Shown here: positions 12,928-20,719 of the stretch, one piece after another
Position numbering within the stretch: position 1 is the stretch's first letter
Layout: the number at the start of each line of letters is the position of its first letter
Assembly (NCBI GenBank): GCA_039679375.1
Contig: JBDKVA010000089.1
Span: 1 to 21,817, forward strand
DNA: 21,817 nt
From: JBDKVA01 sp039679375
Lineage (GTDB): Bacteria > Bacillota > Clostridia > Acetivibrionales > DTU013
Direction: 5' to 3'
Program-made: the position numbers and the translations under genes
Notes under the pieces: generated by a model
The model's input: the letters and a program-made list of their open reading frames with translations, nothing else
Databases searched by the model: none
Told to the model about the DNA's origin: nothing

Positions 12928-13635
12928 ATGAGAGAATGTAAAAATAATATGCCTGTTCATATTGCCATGATTATGGATGGGAACGGCAGATGGGCAAAAA
13001 AACGGCTGATGCCAAGAATCTATGGGCACAAGGAAGGCTGTGAAAATTTAAGGAGAATGACAGAGGCTTGCAGCCGGTTGGGTATTCAATATCTGACCGT
13101 CTATGCTTTTTCGACGGAAAACTGGAAACGCTCTGAAGAAGAGGTAACTTTCTTAATGGAGCTTCTTTATAATTACCTGAAAGATACCTGTTCGGAATTC
13201 ATGGAGAATAAAATCAGGCTTACTGTAATAGGTGATAAGTCAAAGTTAAATTCCTCCCTCCAGGATATCATTTCCCGGACAGAAGCCATGACCTGCTCGC
13301 AACAGGGTTTACACCTGCAGGTAGCATTTAATTATGGTGGCAGGGATGAAATTAAAAGGGCAATCCAAAAGATGATGGCTGATACTTCTATTTTACAAGG
13401 AAATATCACAGAGAAAACGATCTCTGCTTATTTGGATACGGCAAATATACCGGAGCCTGATCTGCTCATCCGTACCGGAGGAGAAAACAGACTATCCAAT
13501 TATTTATTATGGGAGATGGCATATACCGAATTATTCTTTACCGATACACTTTGGCCGGATTTCACAGAAGAAGAACTCATTAAGATTATAGAAGGATACC
13601 GCACTCAGGAGAGACGTTTTGGTAGCGTGGTTTAG
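12928..13635 (+). CDS. uppS: Isoprenyl transferase (undecaprenyl diphosphate synthase-like)
   Basis: The ATG at 12928 follows GGAGG by 5 bases; the longer frame lacks a site. The 235-residue protein is a cis-prenyltransferase, which adds isopentenyl units to farnesyl diphosphate to make the C55 lipid carrier for cell wall polymers. Motifs: HIAMIMDGNGRWAKKR (11-26) with catalytic Asp17, YGHKEG (32-37), FSTENWKRSEEEV (61-73), FNYGGRDEI (134-142), and RTGGENRLSNYLLW (182-195). Length and motifs are complete. The housekeeping gene normally sits with frr, cdsA and dxr; here it stands alone beside a TetR gene, so it is probably an inducible second copy. The product could have another chain length. 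Confidence 0.9.
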   Translation: MRECKNNMPVHIAMIMDGNGRWAKKRLMPRIYGHKEGCENLRRMTEACSRLGIQYLTVYAFSTENWKRSEEEVTFLMELLYNYLKDTCSEFMENKIRLTVIGDKSKLNSSLQDIISRTEAMTCSQQGLHLQVAFNYGGRDEIKRAIQKMMADTSILQGNITEKTISAYLDTANIPEPDLLIRTGGENRLSNYLLWEMAYTELFFTDTLWPDFTEEELIKIIEGYRTQERRFGSVV

Positions 13636-13658
13636 TAAGGAAAAATGAATTTAATAAA

Positions 13659-13803
13659 GCAAACCAATCCTGCCACAGGCGAATACGGCTGTCAGCGGAG
13701 TCGAATTGGTTTCTCTGTTTGCCGATAGCCTGTGGCACTCCCTGGGAGAGGTTACTATCATCATTAATTGTCCTTATGGCACGGTGAGCGGCGAAGGAGT
13801 TTC
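13659..13803 (+). other. Intergenic stretch with crossing inverted repeats
   Basis: The 219-base gap before the rhomboid start has two perfect pairs that cross: AAACCAAT (13661-13668) with ATTGGTTT (13705-13712), and GCCACAGGC (13672-13680) with GCCTGTGGC (13728-13736). They could form a pseudoknot or exclude each other. A plus frame without a start codon reads smoothly (VSGVELVSLFADSLW) to a TAG near 13809, so decayed coding sequence is also possible. Confidence 0.3.
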
Positions 13804-13854
13804 TCGATAGCTGCAAGTGTATGGCTTTACACGATTAACTTAGGAGACTTTCAA

Positions 13855-15432
13855 ATGATTGATATGCCAAAAAAATATATCAGTGCTGCCTTCTTGGCGT
13901 TGATTGACAAACAGGATTTTATGCCTATAACTGGCGAAGACGGTGTCATTTTGGAAAATCCGGATTTTAAGGTGCTCATCAAATATTCTTCAGGCAAACA
14001 CCTGCTTGTTGAATTGATCAATGCGGCGGCTTGCAGCCACGATGAAATCAAAAAGAGGCTTACACTCAGCCGTAATATAGCACAGGAAAATCCACAGAGG
14101 GATTTTTTCTTTTATAAAGTATTTGTTTTTGAATCAGAGTCTGATATGCAAAAGCGTCATACAATCCTATCTGAATATGCAGAGGATAATAAACGCGTAA
14201 AATGCTTATGTGTGAATTTGGCCAAAAAAAAAGCCGACAAGTTTAACCAGTCTGCCTTTACAACATTCGGAATAGATAGGGTTTTGAAGTCTGTTCTTGA
14301 ATCCGGATTTGAAAACTATGATGATAACATTGACATCTACGCCCTGATAAGAAAAAAGCATGAAGAAAATACATTGGTGCTTGCTGCAAAAAAGCCTTGG
14401 CTGACATACACCTTAATGGGGATTAACATTGCAGTGTGGGCACTCCTTACTTTATACGCAATGATAAAAGGGGATTCTTATAACACCCTTTTAATAGAAT
14501 TTGGTGCGAAGGAAAATTTCAGAATTCTGAACGGAGAGTATTGGCGGTTTGTCACGCCAATATTCCTGCATGCCAATCTGCTTCATATGGCCATTAATAC
14601 CTATTCACTGTATGCCGTAGGCAGAACGGTTGAACAGATATTCGGGCATTTAAAGTATATTTTGGTCTATATGATTGCGGGAATCATAGGCAGTATTATG
14701 AGCTTTATGTTCTCAATTAACCCCAGTGTAGGTGCCTCAGGCTCTTTGTTCGGTTTGCTGGGTGCGTTGCTGTATTTTGGCGTTGAAAATCCTGTTTTAT
14801 TTAGACGATACTTTGGGAATAACGTTATTGCGACTATCGTTATAAACATCATATTTGGCTTTTCAAGGTCAGGAATTGATAATTACGCCCATATAGGCGG
14901 GCTCATCGGGGGGTTTCTTTCCTCAGGTATAGTAACCTCAAAAAAAAGTGTCAAGAAGTATCTGAGCAGACCTCTGTTTTTCATAGTAACTGTCACACTC
15001 ATTCTTTCAGGGTTGTTATACGGATTTAATAACAACCAAAACACCATACTCAAAAAAATTAACTATTTGGACGAACTGATGCAGACAAAAAGCTGGGTAG
15101 AAGCAGAAAGCCTCGGAGAAGAAATTATGGCTATGAATCCATCGGAAAATAAACTGGTCTATCATGTTTTATGGTCCCTGACCCTATCCGAATCGTCTCA
15201 GGGGAAATATGAGGAAGCCATTGCCCACGCCAAGGGCATAGATGAAATATCTCCTGCTGACAGCCATTATCTGTTGGGGTTGCTCTATTTCGATATCAAG
15301 AATTATGATATGTCAAAAACAGAGCTTTTAGAAGCAAAGAAGGCAGGATTTGTGGATGGGGGCAGTATTGATTCGCTGATTAAAGAATTAGATGCTTTGA
15401 TTAGAGGAAATGATGAACAATACAACGATTGA
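13855..15432 (+). CDS. GluP/YqgP-like rhomboid intramembrane serine protease
   Basis: The ATG at 13855 is chosen for its AGGAG site; the frame runs open further upstream without one. The protein has 525 residues: a soluble N-terminal domain (1-180), a first membrane helix (about 184-203), the rhomboid core (225-365) and a last helix (about 373-392) followed by a TPR-like C-terminus. The core shows HANLLHMAIN with His239, His244 and Asn248, the GASG nucleophile Ser295, and catalytic His346 (YAHIGG). Order and length match Bacillus YqgP/GluP (507 residues), which cuts membrane proteins and works with FtsH in membrane quality control. It is catalytically complete and would face the envelope genes around it. 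Confidence 0.92.
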   Translation: MIDMPKKYISAAFLALIDKQDFMPITGEDGVILENPDFKVLIKYSSGKHLLVELINAAACSHDEIKKRLTLSRNIAQENPQRDFFFYKVFVFESESDMQKRHTILSEYAEDNKRVKCLCVNLAKKKADKFNQSAFTTFGIDRVLKSVLESGFENYDDNIDIYALIRKKHEENTLVLAAKKPWLTYTLMGINIAVWALLTLYAMIKGDSYNTLLIEFGAKENFRILNGEYWRFVTPIFLHANLLHMAINTYSLYAVGRTVEQIFGHLKYILVYMIAGIIGSIMSFMFSINPSVGASGSLFGLLGALLYFGVENPVLFRRYFGNNVIATIVINIIFGFSRSGIDNYAHIGGLIGGFLSSGIVTSKKSVKKYLSRPLFFIVTVTLILSGLLYGFNNNQNTILKKINYLDELMQTKSWVEAESLGEEIMAMNPSENKLVYHVLWSLTLSESSQGKYEEAIAHAKGIDEISPADSHYLLGLLYFDIKNYDMSKTELLEAKKAGFVDGGSIDSLIKELDALIRGNDEQYND

Positions 15433-15520
15433 CATGTTTGGGATGCTGTCATCAGATGTGAAAAAGCATTTGGATCAGGCAATTATTTCAGTTCAATCGC
15501 GGTTGCTTTCATTAAATTAG
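15410..15520 (+). CDS. Possible 36-aa ORF overlapping the rhomboid end
   Basis: An ATGATG pair at 15410 and 15413 follows AGAGG and opens 36 codons ending TAG at 15520, with a helical stretch SSDVKKHLDQAIISVQSRLL. It overlaps the rhomboid stop by 23 bases. The overlap and ribosome binding site are suggestive of translational coupling, but the ORF is short and unrecognised. Confidence 0.25.
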   Translation: MMNNTTIDMFGMLSSDVKKHLDQAIISVQSRLLSLN

Positions 15521-15555
15521 TATAAGGTGACCAAACCTGCAACACAGAAAGAGTC

Positions 15556-15600
15556 TTGACAAAAGAGAAAATATTATGTTATAATTAAAACGGTCGTCCG
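15556..15600 (+). promoter_or_regulatory. Strong promoter with TetR operator candidate
   Basis: TTGACA (15556-15561), an 18-bp spacer and TATAAT (15580-15585) are both perfect consensus boxes. CGGTCGTCCG (15591-15600), an interrupted inverted repeat with CGG/CCG arms of the kind bound by many TetR proteins, covers the expected transcription start. This predicts a strong operon promoter repressed by the first gene product. Confidence 0.7.
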
Positions 15601-15618
15601 AACTATTATGGAGGTGTA

Positions 15619-16203
15619 ATGATGCCGCGAAAAACAGAAAAAGAAGATACGTCGGCAAAGATTCTTAATACAGCCTACGAATGCCTCTCCACAAATGGCT
15701 ATGCCAACGTGTCCATGCGCAACATAGCCGATGAAGCCGGCGTTGCCCTCAGCCAACTCGCGTATTACTACAAGAATAAAGAAAATTTGTTTGGCGAAGT
15801 TATTAATATGATGATGGCTCAATACTTAAGCGAAATAGAGGCTACTCTAAAATCTACAGCGGATGCAAAGGATAAGCTCTCATCTCTTGTGAAATACTTT
15901 AAGGAACTGATTAGGAATAATCCCAAGTTGTTAAGGCTCTTTATCGATTTTACGGCACAGGCTTTGTGGATTCCAGCTTTCAGAGAACAGTTGGACAGCC
16001 TATTTAACGCTATAACGGAAATCATCGAAAGAAATCTCCCGCCTGATACTATAGCCAACAAAAGCTTGCTGGGGCAATCTTCAAAATGCATAGCAAAATT
16101 GATTTTCGGTACTTTATACGGGACGACTGTTCAGATCATACTCGGTCACGACAGGGATGGTGCCTTTGAATCCTTAAGTCTGGCAGAAAATTTATTATAT
16201 TAA
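15619..16203 (+). CDS. TetR/AcrR-family regulator, first gene of the phasin-ubiB-yidC operon
   Basis: A 194-residue regulator. Two ATGs lie in tandem; the second (15622) sits better behind GGAGG at 15610-15614. The helix-turn-helix is at about 31-53 (VSMRNIADEAGVALSQLAYY), and the rest is a helical ligand domain. It is directly downstream of a consensus promoter with an operator-like repeat, and 14 bases before the phasin-like gene. Autorepression of the whole operon is the simplest reading, with a ligand that may be a lipid or a hydrophobic drug as for many TetR proteins. It is not closely like the two other TetR genes in this window. Confidence 0.92.
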   Translation: MMPRKTEKEDTSAKILNTAYECLSTNGYANVSMRNIADEAGVALSQLAYYYKNKENLFGEVINMMMAQYLSEIEATLKSTADAKDKLSSLVKYFKELIRNNPKLLRLFIDFTAQALWIPAFREQLDSLFNAITEIIERNLPPDTIANKSLLGQSSKCIAKLIFGTLYGTTVQIILGHDRDGAFESLSLAENLLY

Positions 16204-16217
16204 AAGGAGTGTTTCTC

Positions 16218-16556
16218 ATGCTAAATTCACTTGAAAAATCCATTAACCTGGGCTTGGGACTTGTGGTGTATTCTCGGGAGAAAATTGAAGAACTGGTGGA
16301 AGAATTGGTCAGCAAGGGCGAAGTGGCAAAAAAAGATGCCCGACAGTTTGCGGGCGAACTTGTTCAAAAAGGCGAAGAACAACGGGAAGAACTGAAAAAA
16401 CTGATTCAGAGCGAGGTAACAAAAGCTCTGGAGAATGTGAATATCGCCCGAAAAGAAGATATTGTTACCAAAGATGAGATCAGTGAGATCATAAAAGAAC
16501 AGATACAACAGGCATTCCGGGACCAGGGGTTTTCTAAAAATGGAGATATAAAGTAA
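16218..16556 (+). CDS. Phasin-like coiled-coil protein
   Basis: The ATG at 16218 follows AAGGAGTG by 7 bases. The 112-residue protein has a short hydrophobic N-terminal stretch (SINLGLGLVVYSREKI), then an almost continuous charged helix (residues 20-75) rich in Glu/Lys, and ends in a second helix (EISEIIKEQIQQAF). This is the form of the phasin family (PhaF/PhaI-like), which coats polyester granules or acts as a membrane-associated chaperone. Nothing nearby encodes polyester synthesis, so a membrane-scaffold role next to the UbiB-like kinase is more likely. Such phasin/AarF pairs recur in Clostridia, as far as I recall. Confidence 0.75.
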   Translation: MLNSLEKSINLGLGLVVYSREKIEELVEELVSKGEVAKKDARQFAGELVQKGEEQREELKKLIQSEVTKALENVNIARKEDIVTKDEISEIIKEQIQQAFRDQGFSKNGDIK

Positions 16557-16627
16557 ACAGGATAAATGATACCGGAAAACCGCCCGACTCGGAAAGGGAT
16601 GTGAAGTCCAATGGAGGTAATTTTACT

Positions 16628-16645
16628 ATGCTGAGGTTGACATGA
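16628..16645 (+). CDS. Five-codon mini-ORF coupled to the UbiB start
   Basis: A GGAGG site at 16614-16618 leads into ATG CTG AGG TTG ACA TGA, whose stop overlaps the UbiB-like ATG at 16642. The GAGG inside it also serves as the UbiB ribosome binding site. A translational coupling device is possible, but it may be chance. Confidence 0.25.
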   Translation: MLRLT

Positions 16646-18330
16646 TGGATTACGGGCGCATGCGCATTAAAAGATATAAAGAGATTATCGCCGTTTTTAC
16701 AAAGCACGGATTCGGAATGTTGTTCAGGCGATTTGGGTCCCGTCATCCGTTAAAGCTAAAAAACAGAATTTCAGATGCCGGCGCCGCTCCTGAAAATGCC
16801 GAAGCTTCCGCGGGAAAACGCCTGAAGCTGGCCTTGGAGGAACTGGGGCCGGCATTTGTCAAGCTGGGCCAAATTTTTAGCATAAGGCAGGATATCCTGC
16901 CGGCCGGGCTGACCGAGGAACTGAAAAAGCTTCAGGATTCGGTGCGGGCGTTTCCATTTTCCGATGTGAAGGCGCTGATTGAGGCTGAATTTAACGATCA
17001 TCTGGATCATATCTATCAGGAATTTGACGAAAAGCCGCTGGCCGCGGCCTCCATCTCTCAGGTCCATCATGCAAGACTATTCTCAGGCAAACAGGTCGCC
17101 GTGAAGGTTCAAAGACCGGGCATCGAAAAAATCATTGAGCTGGATCTGGACATCCTGAAAAGCATAGCGCGTTTTATTGATCGTCACACAAAATATGGGG
17201 AGCTATATGACTTTAGCGGGATGGTAGCGGATTTTGAAAAAACCATAAAAGCTGAACTGGATTTTACGAAAGAGGGAGAAAACGCGGATACCTTCCTGCG
17301 CAATTTCAGCCTCGATGAAGGCGTCACGGTCCCAAGGATAAAGTGGATTTACACGACTAAACACATCCTTACCATGGAGTATTTTGAGGCCATCAAGATC
17401 AGCGATTTGGAAGAATTGGATCGGGTGGGCATTGACCGGAGAAAAGCTGCCGAGAGACTTGCGACGTCCATATGCAATCAGATACTCAGGGACGGTTTTT
17501 TCCACGCGGACCCACATCCGGGCAATATTCAGGTCATGACGGACGGGACAATTATATTTCTCGATATGGGAATGGTGGGCCGCCTGGATGAAGCCCGCAA
17601 AGAAATGATTTCTAAATTCTTTATAGGCGTTGCCTCCAGAGACAGTCGTATGGTGGTCAGCTCCATCCTTGATATGGACGTTGTGGTCGACCGGAAGAAT
17701 ATCAAGCACTTCGAAAAGGATATAGACACAATCATCGACAAATACCTGACCATGCCCATGAGCGAGATCAAGCTTGATGATTTGCTTCATGAGACCTTTC
17801 ATACCGCATATTTAAATCATGTGAAAATCCCCCATGAATACGCCCTCCTGGCAAAAACGCTGGGCACGCTTCAGGGGCTACTGGAGAAACTGGCCCCGGA
17901 GCTTAACTCCCTTGTTGTCGCGGAGCCAATTGCCAAAAAGCTGCTTTATCAGTCCTTTTCAGCCGGGAAAATAAAAACCGAAATCAAAAGAAGCCTATGG
18001 AATTATCAAAAGCTGTTGGGCGAGTTCCCGGCTGCAATGCGGAACATCCTGCGCAAAGCGGAAAATGAGGACTTTGCCGTTCAATTTGAAATGAAAGATA
18101 TGAATACGTTTCAAAGCCGATTGGAACGGATCTTCAACAGGATATCCTTCAGCGTGATATTGCTTGCCGTAAGTATAATCATCGCTGGAGTCTTAATCAG
18201 CTCCGGCCTTAGCGCGGATACAAGCGGTGAAATGTATGTTTTCAATATTGCCGTACTCAAAACAGGCCTGGCGCTGGCTGCTGTTATCGTTATAGGGCTT
18301 GTAGTTTCAATGTTTCGATCACGCCGCTGA
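16642..18330 (+). CDS. UbiB/AarF/ABC1 atypical kinase-like protein
   Basis: A 562-residue protein of the ABC1/ADCK/UbiB family, membrane-bound ATP-binding proteins that support isoprenoid-quinone or other prenyl-lipid handling. Family hallmarks are complete: the KxGQ motif (VKLGQIFSIRQDILP, Lys74-Gln77), the Ala-rich nucleotide loop (AAASISQVH, 134-142), the Lys of VAVKVQRPG (Lys155), HADPHPGN (288-295) and LDMG (307-310). Two hydrophobic helices near the C-terminus (about 500-521 and 535-558) anchor it. This organism type usually lacks ubiquinone, so the substrate is probably another polyprenyl lipid. Coupling with an uppS copy nearby makes that attractive. It is the third gene of the operon, 28 bases ahead of the HD gene. 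Confidence 0.92.
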   Translation: MMDYGRMRIKRYKEIIAVFTKHGFGMLFRRFGSRHPLKLKNRISDAGAAPENAEASAGKRLKLALEELGPAFVKLGQIFSIRQDILPAGLTEELKKLQDSVRAFPFSDVKALIEAEFNDHLDHIYQEFDEKPLAAASISQVHHARLFSGKQVAVKVQRPGIEKIIELDLDILKSIARFIDRHTKYGELYDFSGMVADFEKTIKAELDFTKEGENADTFLRNFSLDEGVTVPRIKWIYTTKHILTMEYFEAIKISDLEELDRVGIDRRKAAERLATSICNQILRDGFFHADPHPGNIQVMTDGTIIFLDMGMVGRLDEARKEMISKFFIGVASRDSRMVVSSILDMDVVVDRKNIKHFEKDIDTIIDKYLTMPMSEIKLDDLLHETFHTAYLNHVKIPHEYALLAKTLGTLQGLLEKLAPELNSLVVAEPIAKKLLYQSFSAGKIKTEIKRSLWNYQKLLGEFPAAMRNILRKAENEDFAVQFEMKDMNTFQSRLERIFNRISFSVILLAVSIIIAGVLISSGLSADTSGEMYVFNIAVLKTGLALAAVIVIGLVVSMFRSRR

Positions 18331-18358
18331 AAATACACAAGTAAAAGGAGTAATACCA

Positions 18359-18880
18359 ATGCTCGGTTGGATCATTTCAAAATTAAGACTGGAACCGGAT
18401 TCCTCTGTCGATATGGAATACCTGGATTGTATGCGCGATTTAATAGACCATCCTATGGTCAGGTACATGAAAAATTATATACAGCACGGCGATATCAACT
18501 GTCTGGAGCATAGCCTTTATGTGTCGTACAGCGGCTATCTTGTTTGCAGGCGGATGGGTCTTGATTATCGCTCCGCGGCCAGAGGCGGGCTTCTTCACGA
18601 TTTCTTCCTGTATGACTGGCATATTAAAGGATCGCATGAGGGGTTGCACGGGTTTATACACCCCCACGTTGCGCTGGAGAATGCAAATAAGCTGTTTAGC
18701 CTGAATGCGATGGAAAAAGATATTATCTTAAAGCATATGTGGCCTATGACGATAAAGCCGCCTAAATATAGGGAGACTTGCATTGTCATCACGGTGGACA
18801 AATATTGCGCGTTTATGGAGATTTTTGATTTCGGAGAGCGAAAAAATGTGCGCAGGCTTCAAAGCCTGTTGTCTTATTAG
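18359..18880 (+). CDS. HD-domain hydrolase-like protein
   Basis: A 173-residue protein with AAAAGGAG before the ATG. It carries HD-superfamily metal ligands: His51 (CLEHSLYVS), the His80-Asp81 pair (GGLLHDFFLYDW), His101/His103 (IHPHVALENA) and His126 (ILKHMWP), with a distant Asp in TVDKYCAF. The fold hydrolyses phosphate esters of nucleotides or other phosphorylated metabolites; the substrate is not visible. It lies 28 bases after the UbiB-like gene and 32 before the YidC gene. The context suggests a phosphomonoester or lipid-phosphate substrate, but this is only inference. Confidence 0.88.
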   Translation: MLGWIISKLRLEPDSSVDMEYLDCMRDLIDHPMVRYMKNYIQHGDINCLEHSLYVSYSGYLVCRRMGLDYRSAARGGLLHDFFLYDWHIKGSHEGLHGFIHPHVALENANKLFSLNAMEKDIILKHMWPMTIKPPKYRETCIVITVDKYCAFMEIFDFGERKNVRRLQSLLSY

Positions 18881-18912
18881 CGCGTTTTTCTCAGGAAAGG
18901 AACAGAAAAAGG

Positions 18913-19830
18913 ATGTTTGATATCATTGCAGGCCCTATGGGAGCCGTCTTAAAATTTATTTATGATCACATTGCGTTTCAAAATTATGGGATCGCGATCA
19001 TACTTTTTACTGTGGGGATAAAATCCCTGATGCTTCCTTTGACCATAAAGCAGGTTCAATCGACCTCAAAAATGGGCGTGCTTCAGCCGCAGATGCAGGA
19101 AATCCAAAAGAAGTATAAAGACGACAAGGAAAAGCAAAGCGCGGAGCTGATGAAACTATATCAGGAAAATAAGGTGAGCCCTGCCGGGGGCTGCCTTCCC
19201 CTGCTGATACAGATGCCGGTTTTGTTTTCGCTGTATTATGTGATCTCACAGCCGCTGAAATACATGGCCGGAATATCCGCGGAGGCAATAGGACAGCTAT
19301 ATGAAATGGTACCGCAGGGGGCCGACAAGCTTGCGAATATGAAAGACCTGAGTATCATTACTTATTTTAGCAGCCATACGGATCTGCTGGAGAAGGTAGC
19401 CCATCTGCTGAAACCGGCCGATTTGTTCAACATGGATTTCCTGGGGATCAATCTTGGCGCGATACCCGCCTGGAATCCCAGCGTTTATATGAATCCCGGC
19501 GTGGGCATACATACTTTCCTTCTGCTTCTGATCCCTGTATTGTCAGCCCTCACATCCTATATATCCGCAAAATACTCCATGCAGGCGACGCCTCAGACAA
19601 GCGGTGACCAGATGCAGTCATCTATGCAAAAAAATATGCTCCTGATGTCTCCCGCCATGAGCGGGTTTATATCCTTTACCGTGCCTGCCGGATTGGGCCT
19701 CTACTGGATTGTCGGGAATATCTATCAGATCGCGCAGCAAATGTTTATGAATAAATTTGTAATAAAAAAGCCTACGGATTCAAGCATAGCAAATAAAGCC
19801 GCGAAAGAAAGGACAATCGAGGGTGGATAA
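18913..19830 (+). CDS. yidC: YidC/Oxa1-family membrane protein insertase
   Basis: A 305-residue YidC with AGGAAAGG upstream of the start. It inserts and folds membrane proteins independently of, or with, SecYEG. Visible parts: a first core helix (YGIAIILFTVGIKSLMLPL, 25-43), the cytoplasmic coiled hairpin with QPQMQEIQKKYKDD (58-71), GGCLPLLIQMPVLFSLYYV (92-110), and two later core helices near 205-222 and 250-280. The groove position that is Arg in SpoIIIJ is Lys37 here. No N-terminal lipobox Cys is seen. It is not beside rnpA/rpmH/jag, the location of the housekeeping gene, so this is a paralogue that is co-regulated by TetR. Confidence 0.92.
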   Translation: MFDIIAGPMGAVLKFIYDHIAFQNYGIAIILFTVGIKSLMLPLTIKQVQSTSKMGVLQPQMQEIQKKYKDDKEKQSAELMKLYQENKVSPAGGCLPLLIQMPVLFSLYYVISQPLKYMAGISAEAIGQLYEMVPQGADKLANMKDLSIITYFSSHTDLLEKVAHLLKPADLFNMDFLGINLGAIPAWNPSVYMNPGVGIHTFLLLLIPVLSALTSYISAKYSMQATPQTSGDQMQSSMQKNMLLMSPAMSGFISFTVPAGLGLYWIVGNIYQIAQQMFMNKFVIKKPTDSSIANKAAKERTIEGG

Positions 19831-19972
19831 TCCAACAAGGCTTCGTGAAGTCGGCATGGTCGCTCGCTCTACGATCCCCAAACCCTGGAAGGATGTTATT
19901 GCGGAAGTGCTGGAACGCTACGAGGATCTGATTCGCGCCACCCGTCGTACATTCTGGAAACGTGCGCAATAG
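19823..19972 (+). CDS. Short ORF overlapping the YidC end
   Basis: A GTG at 19823 opens 49 codons in the +1 frame across the yidC stop and ends TAG at 19972. The product has a charged helix (WKDVIAEVLERYEDLIRATR) and base composition richer in GC than the flanks. AAAGGA lies 9 bases upstream. The family is not recognised; a fragment of a larger gene is as likely as a real small protein. Confidence 0.3.
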   Translation: MDNPTRLREVGMVARSTIPKPWKDVIAEVLERYEDLIRATRRTFWKRAQ

Positions 19973-20030
19973 CAGATGCGTTACTTCAGTGCATGATCGG
20001 GCTGTTGGGATTGAAAGGAGGAAGGCTTCC

Positions 20031-20615
20031 ATGTCGGATTCAAATATAACTAAACTGGCCTTTGCCGATTCCTTAAAAAGGTTAATGGCAAAGACAGCCT
20101 TCAATCAGATTTCCGTAAAGGATATTGTGGATGATTGCGGATTGACAAGGCAAGCCTTCTATTATCATTTCAAGGATAAGTATGATCTAATGAATTGGAT
20201 TTATTATACAGAAACCGCCCGTTTCATGAGTTCCTATAACAACGTGGAACATTGGTTGGACGGTCTGGTGGACTTGTGTAATTATATGCGGCAGAATAAG
20301 ACGTTTTATATGAACGCGCTTAACACAACCGGGCAAAACTCTTTTCAGGAATATTTGCGTGATTATATCCGAGATATTTCGATATCAGTAATAGAAAACA
20401 TTCAAAATGCAGAATTTGAAGAAGAAAAATGGGGATTTATTACCGAATTTATATCCACTGCTTTTGTTGGTATGATTGTGAGATGGGCCAGCAATGGAAT
20501 GAAGGATGAACCGGCAGAGTATGTGGCAAAAATGCGCAGTATATTTGACGGAAGCATTCTGAGTGAACTGGAAAACCAAAGCGAAAAGACGTCCACGGAA
20601 AATCCGATAAAATAG
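20031..20615 (+). CDS. TetR/AcrR-family regulator (DhaS-like)
   Basis: The ATG at 20031 has AAAGGAGGAAGG upstream; an in-frame extension to 19962 has none. The 194-residue protein begins LAFADSLKRLMAKTAF and has the helix-turn-helix at about 27-49 (ISVKDIVDDCGLTRQAFYYHF) with a C-terminal domain of the TetR_C group found in DhaS-like activators. It precedes the alpha/beta hydrolase gene by 104 bases on the same strand and is the likely regulator of it. It resembles the first TetR in this window in domain layout, but they are not recent duplicates. Confidence 0.9.
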   Translation: MSDSNITKLAFADSLKRLMAKTAFNQISVKDIVDDCGLTRQAFYYHFKDKYDLMNWIYYTETARFMSSYNNVEHWLDGLVDLCNYMRQNKTFYMNALNTTGQNSFQEYLRDYIRDISISVIENIQNAEFEEEKWGFITEFISTAFVGMIVRWASNGMKDEPAEYVAKMRSIFDGSILSELENQSEKTSTENPIK

Positions 20616-20668
20616 GAATGAATGCTATAAACACATATTGCCTTTCATTTTATGGTGTTCGAGTTATT

Positions 20669-20684
20669 AGCGGCGCGCGCCGCT
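20669..20684. promoter_or_regulatory. 16-bp GC palindrome before the hydrolase gene
   Basis: AGCGGCGCGCGCCGCT is perfectly self-complementary and stands out in an AT-rich gap. As RNA it would fold into a 6-bp hairpin with a GCGC loop followed by TTTAATAT, resembling a weak terminator or attenuator between the TetR and hydrolase genes. A protein operator is also possible. Confidence 0.4.
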
Positions 20685-20719
20685 TTAATATATTCCCGGC
20701 CGAAATTGGAGCGAATGAT

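Noticed and set aside
17203..17802. 199-aa minus-strand frame inside the UbiB-like gene
   Set aside because: It is a shadow of the conserved kinase motifs on the plus strand, with no ribosome binding site.
20618..20719. Upstream in-frame extension of the alpha/beta hydrolase
   Set aside because: No ribosome binding site at 20618, and the GC palindrome lies inside it. The 20720 start has a well-spaced site.
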